DNA from: Dehalococcoidia bacterium
Lineage (GTDB): Bacteria; Chloroflexota; Dehalococcoidia; UBA3495
NCBI GenBank assembly: GCA_028822675.1
Contig: JAPKDE010000069.1
Coordinates: forward strand, 1 to 11,021
Reading direction: 5' to 3'
Length of the DNA: 11,021 nt
Shown: positions 1 through 7,008 of the stretch, piece after piece
Layout of the letters: every line of letters begins with the position of its first letter
Numbering within the stretch: the first letter of the stretch is position 1
Position numbers and translations under genes: made by a program
Notes under the pieces: model-generated
The model's database searches: none
The model's input: the letters and a program-made list of their open reading frames with translations, nothing else
Told to the model about the DNA's origin: nothing

Positions 1-78
1 GCGGATATAGGGCACCGCTGGCTCCCCGTCTAGTACGGCCTCATTAACATGGTAGGATTTGGAGCGTGGCCTAGTCAA
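1..78 (-). CDS. Possible 5' part of a minus-strand gene cut by the left edge
   Basis: The minus strand is open from an in-frame TAA near position 117 to the window edge. A possible TTG start lies at 78-76, giving 26 codons whose product includes SYHVNEAVLDGEPAVPYIR. The residue mix looks protein-like, whereas the two open plus-strand frames here end quickly (stops at 31-33 and 45-47). If real, the gene is divergent from galU. There is no clear ribosome binding site and I recognise no family. It could equally be chance open sequence, or the edge of a plus-strand gene's last codons. Confidence 0.2.
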   Translation of the reverse strand, partial: MTRPRSKSYHVNEAVLDGEPAVPYIR

Positions 79-128
79 GCGTTTCCCATTCGGGCTTGGG
101 CCCTCGCCAAGTACTTAATTGGAAACAA

Positions 129-158
129 TACGGTAGCCAATTGGGTTTGCCTACCGTA
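129..158. promoter_or_regulatory. Inverted repeat just upstream of galU
   Basis: A perfect 8-base inverted repeat, TACGGTAG and CTACCGTA, flanks a 14-base centre that holds the palindrome CCAATTGG. It ends 14 bases before the galU ATG. No T-run follows, so it does not look like a terminator. It could be an operator or a 5'-leader hairpin. No Shine-Dalgarno sequence lies between it and the ATG, so galU translation initiation is either leaderless-like or structure-dependent. The regulatory role is inference. Confidence 0.35.
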
Positions 159-172
159 AACTTCCTCTAATT

Positions 173-1045
173 ATGCAGATACGAAAAGCAGTTATACCCG
201 CCGCTGGTCTGGGCACCCGCTTTCTTCCGGTGACCATGTCTGTCCCCAAAGAACTCCTGCCCATCGTGGACCGTCCCCTACTGCAATATGTCATTGCTGA
301 GGCTGTCGAAGCCGGTGTGGAAGAGGTGATCATCGTCACCTCCCCTGGTAAAGAGTCCATCTCCGATTACTTTCAGCCGCACCCAATCATTGAGCAGCGC
401 TTAACCGCCAACGGCGACGATAGCTTATTGGCCAAGGTGACCGAGGCTGGCAACCTGGCAAAGGTCAGCTTTGTGATACAGCATGAAGCCTTGGGTCTTG
501 GTCACGCAGTGCTAATGGCCAAAGATGCGGTGGGTGACGAGCCTTTTGTGGTGATTTTACCCGACGATATAATCGCTCATTCTCCCGGTGCGATCAGCCA
601 GATGGTCCAGGTGTCCGAGAAGATGGACGCTGGGGTCATAGCGGTAGAAGCGCTGCCCTGGGAAGTGGTCCACAATTACGGCGTGGTGGACGCTGATCTG
701 GTCTCAGTTGGTGTCCACAAGATTAAGCGGCTGGTGGAGAAACCTCCGAGAGAAGAAGCGCCGTCGAACCTGACCATCGTTGGGCGTTATATTCTGCCGC
801 CGCAGATATTTAAGTGTCTTGAAAATACCAAACCGGGCGCTAAGGGCGAGATTCAACTGACCGACGGACTCTCGGCTTTGCTCCAAGACCATGAGTTATT
901 CGCTTATGAATTCGCTGGCGCGCGGTATGACGGTGGAACGCCGATGGGATTGATGAGAGCGTCTCTGGCGTTTGCGCTGGACCGGGAAGACACATCAGGA
1001 GATGCCATCGCGATACTTCGCGAGTTTCAAGATAGAATCGGTTGA
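173..1045 (+). CDS. galU: UTP-glucose-1-phosphate uridylyltransferase
   Basis: Cytoplasmic nucleotidyltransferase making UDP-glucose from UTP and glucose-1-phosphate, the activated sugar for glycan, polysaccharide and glycolipid synthesis. The 290 residues match the family's usual length. Visible motifs are the nucleotide loop AGLGTRFLP (11-19) with PKE at 25-27, QHEALGLGHAV (103-113), the metal-binding LPDD (129-132), VEKPP (188-192), GRYIL (204-208), GEIQLTD (225-231) and YDGGTPMG (252-259). The ATG at 173 places the N-terminal MQIRKAVIPAAG exactly where family members begin, but no ribosome binding site precedes it. The DinB-like gene follows after 57 bases on the same strand. RmlA-type thymidylyltransferases are related, but the LGLGHAV and GEIQLTD motifs favour GalU. 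Confidence in the family is high; substrate specificity is inferred. Confidence 0.94.
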   Translation: MQIRKAVIPAAGLGTRFLPVTMSVPKELLPIVDRPLLQYVIAEAVEAGVEEVIIVTSPGKESISDYFQPHPIIEQRLTANGDDSLLAKVTEAGNLAKVSFVIQHEALGLGHAVLMAKDAVGDEPFVVILPDDIIAHSPGAISQMVQVSEKMDAGVIAVEALPWEVVHNYGVVDADLVSVGVHKIKRLVEKPPREEAPSNLTIVGRYILPPQIFKCLENTKPGAKGEIQLTDGLSALLQDHELFAYEFAGARYDGGTPMGLMRASLAFALDREDTSGDAIAILREFQDRIG

Positions 1046-1089
1046 TGAATTGGGCGGGCACTGGATCCCAATACATCCGCAACAATACT

Positions 1090-1095
1090 AGGAGG
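1090..1095 (+). promoter_or_regulatory. Ribosome binding site deciding a TTG start
   Basis: A perfect AGGAGG lies seven bases before the TTG at 1103. It supports this non-ATG start for the DinB-like gene. Confidence 0.75.
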
Positions 1096-1102
1096 AAATC
1101 CT

Positions 1103-1594
1103 TTGGTCACCGGCAAACAAGCACACATAGATTCGGTACAGGGCATTAAAAAAGATTTACTGGCAGTCCTCGAGGGTATGGACTACTGTTTGGACTGGAA
1201 ACAAGATGATTCAGAGTGGTCGGCACGGGAGTTGATCTATCACGTAATTGACACTCCACCTGGCGGAGTTAATAACCTGGTGAAGGGGATTCATTCCGGA
1301 GAGTTGACGGAATATGACCTCTGGAGCGACCTGACAAACCTCACTCCAGAGCGACTCGCCTATGACCTAGGGCAGGTCACCGCAGACATTGAGGCGTTCA
1401 TCGCAAGCTTGGACGAAACGCTGTCTTCCATGTCTGATGAAGACCTGCACGAGAAAACGGTCATGATGCATCAGAAGACTCGGGATGTTGATGAGGAACG
1501 CTCGATTAATGCCATCTTGGAGCGCACATTGAACGGACACATCCGAGAGCATCTAGTCCAATTGCAGGCGTTGCGAGAAGCCTTGGCAATCTAG
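1103..1594 (+). CDS. DinB-like (DinB_2 type) four-helix-bundle protein
   Basis: The product has 163 residues, starts at TTG and has an ideal AGGAGG at spacing 7. The pattern fits the DinB/YfiT-like metal-binding four-helix bundle: a tryptophan-bearing WSARELIYHVID (39-50), where H47 would be the first metal ligand, and a late HIREHLVQLQALR (146-158), where H146 and H150 form an HxxxH pair. Together these give the three-histidine site seen in the superfamily. Members include thiol transferases such as bacillithiol S-transferases and many proteins of unknown role; nothing here fixes the substrate. There is no signal peptide or membrane segment. The gene follows galU by 57 bases and converges on lepA with only 18 bases between the stop codons and no obvious terminator there. 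Fold assignment is fairly confident; biochemical function is open. Confidence 0.75.
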   Translation: MVTGKQAHIDSVQGIKKDLLAVLEGMDYCLDWKQDDSEWSARELIYHVIDTPPGGVNNLVKGIHSGELTEYDLWSDLTNLTPERLAYDLGQVTADIEAFIASLDETLSSMSDEDLHEKTVMMHQKTRDVDEERSINAILERTLNGHIREHLVQLQALREALAI

Positions 1595-1612
1595 CTCAAG
1601 AAAACGAGGGCT

Positions 1613-3454
1613 TTAGTCGCCAACTTCTAAGATACTCAGGAATGCTTCCTGAGGAATCTCAACCTGGCCCACCATCTTGAGGCGTTTCTTGCCCTCTTTC
1701 TGCTTTTCCAGCAGTTTGCGCTTCCGCGTGATGTCGCCGCCATAGCACTTTGCCAATACGTCTTTGCGCATGGCGCGCACGGTTTCACGGGCAATGATCC
1801 GGCTGCCAATGGATGCCTGGATCGGAACCTCAAACTGCTGTCTTGGAATTGTCCCGCGCAATTTTTCAACAATCTTGCGGCCCTGGGTTACGGCAGCGTC
1901 TCGGTGTAGAATCAATGACAAAGCTTCCACCGGATAATGGTTCACCAGGATATCCACTTTCACGAGGGGCGCGGCTTGGTAGCCGGCAAATGTATAGTCC
2001 AATGATGCATAGCCCTGGGTTTTGGACTTAAGTTGGTTGAAGAAGTCAGCCAACAGTTCAACCAAAGGCACGGTGTATTCCATCACAACCCTGGAGTGGT
2101 CTGAGTCTTCTGACTCACCGTCGCGCCGGGTGCCACCGCCCTGCATATACTCCATCCGTTTGAACTCTGATCGGCGTGAGTGCATCAGATCCATCAGCGC
2201 ACCCACGTGTCGATTGGGGGCAACAATGGTCAGGTCCAGCATTGGTTCTCTGATGACTGACAGTTCGTTGGGAGAAGGCAATTTAGCCGGGCTATCAATC
2301 ATGACTGTATTTCCGTTGGTCAATACCACTTCGTAGGCAACGCTGGGCGCAGTTACGATCAGGTCTAGGTCATATTCCCGTTCCAACCGCTCTTGGATAA
2401 TCTCCAGGTGCATCAGTCCAAGGAAACCGCAGCGGAACCCAAACCCTAACGCGCTGCTGCTCTCTGGTTCCATGCTCAGTGATGCATCGTTTAGCTGCAG
2501 TTTCTCCAGGGCAACGCGCAGATTGCCGTACTCCTCACCGTCTGAGGGGTACAGACCGGCAAAGACCATGGATTTAACTGGTACGTATCCAGGCAAAGGT
2601 TCTTCAGCAGGATTACGCTCAAGAGTTAGTGTGTCACCGACGCTACATTCCCGCACTTCTTTGAAACCGGTAGCGATGTATCCTACCTGCCCTGTTGAGA
2701 GCGAGTCGGTCGGTGTTGGTCCGGGTGCAAAGACGCCGACCTCAACTACTTCTGCCAATCTGCCGGAAGACATGACTTTAAGCTTGTCATTTTTGCGGAC
2801 GGTCCCATCTTTCATCCGGACGTGAGCGATGATTCCTTTGAAAGAGTTGAATTCCGAGTCGAAGACCAGGCTGCGAAGAGGTCCGTCTTCCACGCCGGTG
2901 GGGGCTGGTACTCTTTCAACAACTGCGTCTAGAATCTCTTTTGCCCCGGTGCCTTCTTTGGCGGAGACGTAGAGAATTTCCTCTTTGGTAAACCCAAAGG
3001 CTTGTTGAATCTCTGCCGCTACTCTGTCTGGTTCTGCTTGTGGCAGGTCAACCTTATTCAGAACAGGTATCAGTTCAAGGTCATATTCCATCGCCAGTAA
3101 CGTGTTGGCAATGGTCTGGGCTTCGATACCTTGGCTGGCATCAATGACGAGGAGAGCGCCCTCACAAGCAGCCAGTGCTCTGGAAACTTCATAGCTGAAG
3201 TCCACGTGTCCGGGGGTGTCGATGAGGTTGAACTGGTAGGTGATTCCGTCAGGAGCGGTGTGTGACATGGTCACTGCCTTACCCTTGATGGTGATGCCCC
3301 GCTCCCTTTCCAAATCCATGCTGTCCAGGAATTGGGCCTTCATATCGCCACCACGGACCGTTCCGGTAATCTCTAAAAAGCGATCAGCCAGTGTCGATTT
3401 GCCGTGGTCGATATGAGCAATGATGCAGAAATTTCTTATTCGGCTTGGTTCCAT
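1613..3454 (-). CDS. lepA: Elongation factor 4 (LepA), ribosome-associated GTPase
   Basis: Translational GTPase that binds the ribosome and is linked to back-translocation or 30S assembly under stress. The 613 residues are slightly longer than the usual ~600. The G domain shows G1 AHIDHGKS (13-20), G2 RGIT (52-55), G3 DTPGH (79-83), G4 NKVD (133-136) and G5 SAK (164-166). Further on are the LepA hallmarks: RCGFLGLMHLEI (341-352), GYASLDY (481-487), and a C-terminal domain with CYGGDITRKRKLLEKQKEGKK (570-590), the basic segment diagnostic of EF4. EF-G domain IV is absent, as expected. An acidic, Gly-rich loop of roughly 14 extra residues sits at about 438-454. The ATG gives the normal N-terminus (IRNFCIIAHIDHGKS), and only a weak GGA precedes it. 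A terminator at 3538-3573 separates it from oppF, so it probably has its own promoter. Confidence 0.97.
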   Translation of the reverse strand: MEPSRIRNFCIIAHIDHGKSTLADRFLEITGTVRGGDMKAQFLDSMDLERERGITIKGKAVTMSHTAPDGITYQFNLIDTPGHVDFSYEVSRALAACEGALLVIDASQGIEAQTIANTLLAMEYDLELIPVLNKVDLPQAEPDRVAAEIQQAFGFTKEEILYVSAKEGTGAKEILDAVVERVPAPTGVEDGPLRSLVFDSEFNSFKGIIAHVRMKDGTVRKNDKLKVMSSGRLAEVVEVGVFAPGPTPTDSLSTGQVGYIATGFKEVRECSVGDTLTLERNPAEEPLPGYVPVKSMVFAGLYPSDGEEYGNLRVALEKLQLNDASLSMEPESSSALGFGFRCGFLGLMHLEIIQERLEREYDLDLIVTAPSVAYEVVLTNGNTVMIDSPAKLPSPNELSVIREPMLDLTIVAPNRHVGALMDLMHSRRSEFKRMEYMQGGGTRRDGESEDSDHSRVVMEYTVPLVELLADFFNQLKSKTQGYASLDYTFAGYQAAPLVKVDILVNHYPVEALSLILHRDAAVTQGRKIVEKLRGTIPRQQFEVPIQASIGSRIIARETVRAMRKDVLAKCYGGDITRKRKLLEKQKEGKKRLKMVGQVEIPQEAFLSILEVGD

Positions 3455-3463
3455 ACTAATCCA

Positions 3464-3492
3464 ATGGTATCACGAGGGATTTTCACCAACAA
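3464..3492 (-). promoter_or_regulatory. Candidate lepA promoter
   Basis: On the minus strand TTGTTG (3492-3487) and TACCAT (3469-3464) are separated by exactly 17 bases. The hexamers match the -35 and -10 consensus at three to four positions each. Transcription would begin only a few bases before the lepA ATG, giving a very short or leaderless mRNA. The site lies just past the oppF terminator, as expected for an independently expressed lepA. Confidence 0.3.
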
Positions 3493-3537
3493 CGAACTTT
3501 TGCGAGAGTTAAGGTCGAGTGCGAGTGTTGGTGGCGT

Positions 3538-3573
3538 AAAAAAAGAGAGGCTGTATACAACAGCCTCTCTTTT
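3538..3573 (-). terminator. Rho-independent terminator of the oppDF unit
   Basis: A perfect 14-bp stem (3541-3554 pairing with 3560-3573) has a 5-base loop and, read on the minus strand, ends in a run of seven T (3544-3538). It begins 28 bases after the oppF stop codon. The GC-rich core GAGAGGCTGT plus the T-run is a textbook intrinsic terminator. On the plus strand the stem also ends in TTTT, so weak bidirectional action is possible. Confidence 0.88.
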
Positions 3574-3600
3574 GAATCTACTTGGTAGAGTTCTTAGAGG

Positions 3601-4644
3601 CTAGTAGTTTCCGTAACCGGAGGCCAAGAGGCAGGCGGCGTGGTGCTCTGGCGCCAACTCACGTAGCTCAGGAAGATGGGCTGAGCAACTGTCGTTGGCA
3701 ACCGGGCAGCGGGGGTGGAATACACAGCCGCTGGGCGGGTTCAGTGGGCTGGGAACTTCACCCGTGAGTAGTACACGCTCCCGCTGGGCGTCCAACACCG
3801 GGTCTGGAATTGGCACTGCCGAGAGCAATGCTTTGGTGTACGGATGCATCGGGTTGCGGTAAATTTCGTTCCGCTCGGCCATCTCAACCATGTGACCCAA
3901 GTACATGACACCTACCCGGTCGCTGATGTGGCGGACCACAGACAGGTCATGGGCGATGAATAGATAGGTCAGGTTGAACTGTTCTTGCAGGTCCTCAAGT
4001 AGGTTGATGATCTGTGCTTGAATTGACACATCAAGAGCAGAAACCGGCTCGTCAGCCACGATGAACTTGGGAGCAACTGACAGAGCACGCGCTACTCCAA
4101 TCCGTTGGCGCTGCCCGCCGCTGAACTCATGGGGGAAGCGGTCTGCCATGTATGGGTTGAGTCCCACGTTCTGTAGCAGGTCTGCAACTTTTTCTCGATA
4201 CTCTTGTTTGCCTTTTACCAGGCCGTGGACAATTAGTGGCTCGCCGATGATATTGCCGGCGGTCATCCTTGGGTTTAGAGAGCTGTACGGATCCTGGAAG
4301 ATAACCTGCATCTCACGACGCATACCGCGCATGTCTTTGGAAGATAGGTTGGTCAGTTCTTTGCCTTCGAATATGACCTTCCCGCCTGTGGGTTTATATA
4401 GCTGGAGAATGCACCGGCCGGTGGTGGTCTTACCGCATCCGCTTTCACCCACCAGACCTAACGTCTCACCGCGTTTGACCGTGAAGCTAACGCCGTCTAC
4501 AGCTTTTACATATCCGGTGGGTTTGCGAGATAGAAACCCCGAGCCAACCGGAAAGTACATCTGAAGGTCTTGGACCTCCAGTAGGATGTCATTGTCCTTA
4601 GGTACGGCGGCCCCTGAGGCTGCCGCTTCGGGCATTGTAGTCAT
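3601..4644 (-). CDS. oppF: Oligopeptide/dipeptide ABC transporter ATPase, OppF/DppF type
   Basis: Cytoplasmic ATPase subunit that pairs with an OppD-type subunit to power a peptide (or nickel or glycoside) importer. The 347 residues are of normal length. Visible are Walker A GESGCGKT (66-73), Q-loop Q117, the ABC signature SGGQRQR (175-181), Walker B FIVADEP (194-200) and the switch histidine H232. The C-terminal oligopeptide/dipeptide extension has HPYTKALL (267-274) and four cysteines (C307, C313, C320, C338). These are spaced like the iron-sulfur-type cysteines of this subfamily. An AGGA six bases upstream supports the ATG at 4644; a second ATG three codons later is possible. The first ~18 residues are Ala-rich and variable. 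It lies 98 bases downstream of oppD and ends just before a strong terminator. No permease or binding-protein gene is present, so the substrate cannot be assigned. Confidence 0.93.
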   Translation of the reverse strand: MTTMPEAAASGAAVPKDNDILLEVQDLQMYFPVGSGFLSRKPTGYVKAVDGVSFTVKRGETLGLVGESGCGKTTTGRCILQLYKPTGGKVIFEGKELTNLSSKDMRGMRREMQVIFQDPYSSLNPRMTAGNIIGEPLIVHGLVKGKQEYREKVADLLQNVGLNPYMADRFPHEFSGGQRQRIGVARALSVAPKFIVADEPVSALDVSIQAQIINLLEDLQEQFNLTYLFIAHDLSVVRHISDRVGVMYLGHMVEMAERNEIYRNPMHPYTKALLSAVPIPDPVLDAQRERVLLTGEVPSPLNPPSGCVFHPRCPVANDSCSAHLPELRELAPEHHAACLLASGYGNY

Positions 4645-4742
4645 TTTAAATCCTAACTCCCATCTGTGGTGCGGCTGGGTCCCGAGTTATCGTGCTGGTC
4701 CCAGGCCTATTTCGCGTACAAAAGATTTCTCTAAACAGGATG

Positions 4743-5759
4743 TTATTCGGCTAAGGGTTGATTCAAGATATCAATGGCACTCGGACCAAGGTCATCTAGT
4801 CGCCAGCATGCGGACAAATGGCCGTCTCCAGCGTCCATCAATTCAGGACTGTCAATCTTGCACTTGTCCACTGCCCACCGGCAACGAGGCGCGAATGAGC
4901 AACCGACGGGGAGATTGATTAAGTCAGGTGGTTGGCCTTCAATCGGATCCAGCTTGGCCCGGCGGGGAAGGTCCAATCGGGGGACAGACCGTAGCAATCC
5001 AACGGTATACGGGTGACGCGGGTTGGCGTAAATCTCACGGGCATCTCCCCGTTCAATCACCTTGCCGGCGTACATGATATTCACTCTGTCTGCGTAGCGG
5101 GCCACAACACCTAGGTTGTGCGTAATAATGATTAGCGCCACGCCAAATTCCACGGTCAGAGACTTCATCAAGTCTAGAATCTGTGCTTGAATTGTCACAT
5201 CCAACGCGGTGGTTGGCTCGTCTGCGATGATCAACCTGGGGTTACAACTCAGGGCCATGGCAATCATCACGCGTTGACGCATGCCGCCGCTGAATTGGTG
5301 GGGGTATTGCTTGATTCTGCTTTCAGGGTCTGGGATACCCACACGTGCTAGAAGGTCTACACCCTCTCGTTTCGATTGATCATTCGACATTCCCTTATGC
5401 AATTGGAGTGTCTCAGTGAGTTGCCGTTCAACCGTCAACACAGGATTGAGAGACGTCATCGGCTCTTGGAAGACCATCGAAATCTTGGCACCCCGAATAT
5501 GCCGCATGTCTTCCATATCGACTTTGAGGATGTCCTCGCCGTCCAACAGGATTTCACCGCTGACTATTCTACCGGGCGGGTTTGGAATCAAACGCATCAC
5601 TGAAAGTGCACTTACGCTTTTACCGCAGCCGCTCTCTCCGACCAGGCCAAGGGTTTCACCCTCTTCCAGGTCGTATGAAACTCCGTCTACGGCCTTCACA
5701 ACTCCATCCATTGTGAAGAAATGTGTCCTCAAATCTTTAACTTCTAGCAATGTAGCCAA
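4743..5759 (-). CDS. oppD: Oligopeptide/dipeptide ABC transporter ATPase, OppD/DppD type
   Basis: Partner ATPase of the downstream OppF. The 338 residues hold Walker A GESGCGKS (41-48), Q-loop Q98, signature SGGMRQR (157-163), Walker B LIIADEP (176-182) and switch H214. A C-terminal extension contains HPYTVGLL (249-256) and cysteines C287, C293, C300 and C318. The SGGMRQR signature and [17 protein letters not shown] region are typical of OppD rather than OppF. The start is TTG: a strong GAGGAG lies five bases upstream and the N-terminus then matches the family. With oppF it forms a two-gene ATPase unit ended by the terminator at 3538-3573. Binding protein and permeases must be encoded elsewhere, or beyond a reading unit interrupted by the tRNA. 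Function is confident, substrate unknown. Confidence 0.93.
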   Translation of the reverse strand: MATLLEVKDLRTHFFTMDGVVKAVDGVSYDLEEGETLGLVGESGCGKSVSALSVMRLIPNPPGRIVSGEILLDGEDILKVDMEDMRHIRGAKISMVFQEPMTSLNPVLTVERQLTETLQLHKGMSNDQSKREGVDLLARVGIPDPESRIKQYPHQFSGGMRQRVMIAMALSCNPRLIIADEPTTALDVTIQAQILDLMKSLTVEFGVALIIITHNLGVVARYADRVNIMYAGKVIERGDAREIYANPRHPYTVGLLRSVPRLDLPRRAKLDPIEGQPPDLINLPVGCSFAPRCRWAVDKCKIDSPELMDAGDGHLSACWRLDDLGPSAIDILNQPLAE

Positions 5760-5764
5760 TCGGT

Positions 5765-5770
5765 CTCCTC
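5765..5770 (-). promoter_or_regulatory. Ribosome binding site deciding the oppD TTG start
   Basis: GAGGAG on the minus strand, five bases before the TTG at 5759. A second purine-rich stretch, AAGGAG, occurs at 5833-5828 in the same leader and is followed five bases later by a 4-codon GTG frame (5822-5808). Confidence 0.65.
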
Positions 5771-5915
5771 AAGTCGGGTGTACTTCTCTAATACGCGACA
5801 GGTTCGATTACGGATGCCGCACCAAGTCTCCTTGAGCGGTATAGATTGTGTTTAAAATACTACGTTGGTGAACGATAACTAAAAATGACCGTCCGCTAGT
5901 TTTCGGTTTTTATGG

Positions 5916-6000
5916 TGGTGGGGAAGCCGGGACTCGAACCCGGACGCCTTGCAGCACATGATCCTAAATCATGCTCGTCTACCAGTTCCGACACTTCCCC
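5916..6000 (-). tRNA. tRNA-Leu (anticodon UAG)
   Basis: An 85-base class II tRNA read on the minus strand. The acceptor stem GGGGAAG pairs fully with CTTCCCC, followed by A and an encoded CCA at 5918-5916. The anticodon stem CATGA/TCATG encloses the 7-base loop TTTAGGA, giving anticodon TAG, which decodes CUA and neighbouring leucine codons. A 13-base variable arm (TGCTGCAAGGCGT) can form a short stem, as expected for tRNA-Leu. The T arm is CCGGG-TTCGAGT-CCCGG. A weak hairpin with a T5 tail lies beyond the 3' end near 5907-5881 and could assist termination. Confidence 0.96.
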
Positions 6001-6012
6001 CTAGCTGTTGTG

Positions 6013-6018
6013 ATTATC
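6013..6018 (-). promoter_or_regulatory. Candidate -10 element for tRNA-Leu
   Basis: GATAAT on the minus strand ends 12 bases before the mature tRNA 5' end, a sensible place for a -10 box. A TTGACC lies farther upstream, but its spacer of about 21 bases is too long for a standard -35, so the call is weak. Confidence 0.25.
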
Positions 6019-6163
6019 AGGGGATTAGGCTCACCCCACGGTCAATTTCAAGTAATCGACTATTGAACTCAATCAAAAGTCAGAGCCGTGTAATTATATC
6101 CACAGTCTCACAGCCTGTCCACATTAGTATGGCGGTTAAAAATTCACATCAAATTCGCAAAAA

Positions 6164-6850
6164 TCATTCAACCAGGCGACGCCAAACCAAGCCACCAAAT
6201 GTTCCTAAGAAAGCTAGTACGCCGAATATCAAGGCTAATATTCCGACCAATGAACTGCCGTTGGTCCCTGTGTCACCATCTGGCCCTGTTAGACCTTGAG
6301 AACCAGAAGGTCCAGCCACACCGGCAGGCCCGGCAGACCCGGCTGGCCCAGCGGGGCCTCCAGACCCCGGAGGGCCAGCGGATCCTTGCATCCCCTGAAA
6401 TCCTTGTGGGCCAGCTGGGCCTAGATCTCCTTTGGGACCAAGTACAAACGCCGGCACTGGTGTAGGAGTCGGCGAAGGCACACCGGCTACAGGAGTGGCC
6501 GTAAGGTTTAGTTCTGTGACTTCACCTTGTTTCCAAATAAATGTCTGAGCGGCGGCGAACCCGCCGATGGTGAAAGTTACTGTCTTGCCGGAAAACGATT
6601 CGCCTGACGGCTCAACAAGTAGTACCGGGTAGCTGCCACCCGTGACTGATTTAGCTGCCATTTGTTGTCCGTCTACCAAGGCTGCAACCACCGTGCCGTC
6701 TGCTGCCGGGAAGCCGTTTACAGTGGCTGAACCTAAAAATGCGTGGGGAATCACTCTCTGTGCAGATACAACCGAGGGCAACATCAATAGCACCGCCACA
6801 ATGGTGACGGCGAAGATATACCTAGGTTGGGTGATGTCCCTGAGGTTCAT
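6164..6850 (-). CDS. Collagen-like, membrane-anchored surface protein
   Basis: About 228-230 residues; numbering here is from the TTG alternative at 6856, with the preferred ATG at 6850 (residue 3). Neither start has a strong ribosome binding site. Order: an export signal (hydrophobic 13-32, likely cleavage after VVSA), a beta-rich domain at about 35-120 resembling small carboxypeptidase-regulatory-like folds (PHAFLGSATVNG, DGTVVAALVDG, GKTVTFTIGG), a TP-rich linker SPTPTPVP (128-135), and 21 uninterrupted Gly-X-Y triplets (140-202). A single membrane helix at about 203-225 ends in the basic stop-transfer WRRLVE. The expected topology is an extracytoplasmic head and collagen triple-helix stalk held by a C-terminal anchor. 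A trimer is implied by the collagen repeat but not shown. It stands alone between tRNA-Leu and the LRR gene. Its role (adhesion, envelope spacer or other) is unknown. Confidence 0.85.
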   Translation of the reverse strand: MNLRDITQPRYIFAVTIVAVLLMLPSVVSAQRVIPHAFLGSATVNGFPAADGTVVAALVDGQQMAAKSVTGGSYPVLLVEPSGESFSGKTVTFTIGGFAAAQTFIWKQGEVTELNLTATPVAGVPSPTPTPVPAFVLGPKGDLGPAGPQGFQGMQGSAGPPGSGGPAGPAGSAGPAGVAGPSGSQGLTGPDGDTGTNGSSLVGILALIFGVLAFLGTFGGLVWRRLVE

Positions 6851-6934
6851 ATTCAATCTTTGACGTTTGGGTTCAGAGTCTAGCGGAAATCCGATTTCGA
6901 TCTTTCAAATCTTTAATGAAATAGAGTTGGCAAT

Positions 6935-6940
6935 ATTATA
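6935..6940 (-). promoter_or_regulatory. Candidate -10 box for the collagen-like gene
   Basis: A perfect TATAAT on the minus strand, about 85 bases upstream of the collagen-like ATG, in an AT-rich gap after the LRR gene. No convincing -35 lies 16-18 bases upstream. Confidence 0.3.
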
Positions 6941-7008
6941 ACTAAACGAGTCTCACGATTATGGCATAGAACGACTGTGAAGCAGGAATTTGGCTTCGTT
7001 CCACTGCA

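Noticed and set aside
1813..3604. Several open frames of 60-117 codons on the plus strand opposite lepA, and a second minus frame at 1636-1872
   Set aside because: They lie fully within lepA, whose protein is conserved throughout; they have no ribosome sites or recognisable domains and are antisense or out-of-frame shadows.
4061..5835. Long plus-strand frames opposite oppF and oppD (up to 167 codons)
   Set aside because: They mirror the conserved Walker and signature motifs of the ATPase genes and show no independent start signals.
6003..6040. GGGG/CCCC pairing as a terminator for the collagen-like gene
   Set aside because: Only four base pairs and no T-run on the minus strand.
6199..6465. 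Plus-strand 88-codon frame over the collagen tract
   Set aside because: Antisense of a Gly/Pro-rich repeat gives long open frames by composition; no start signal.
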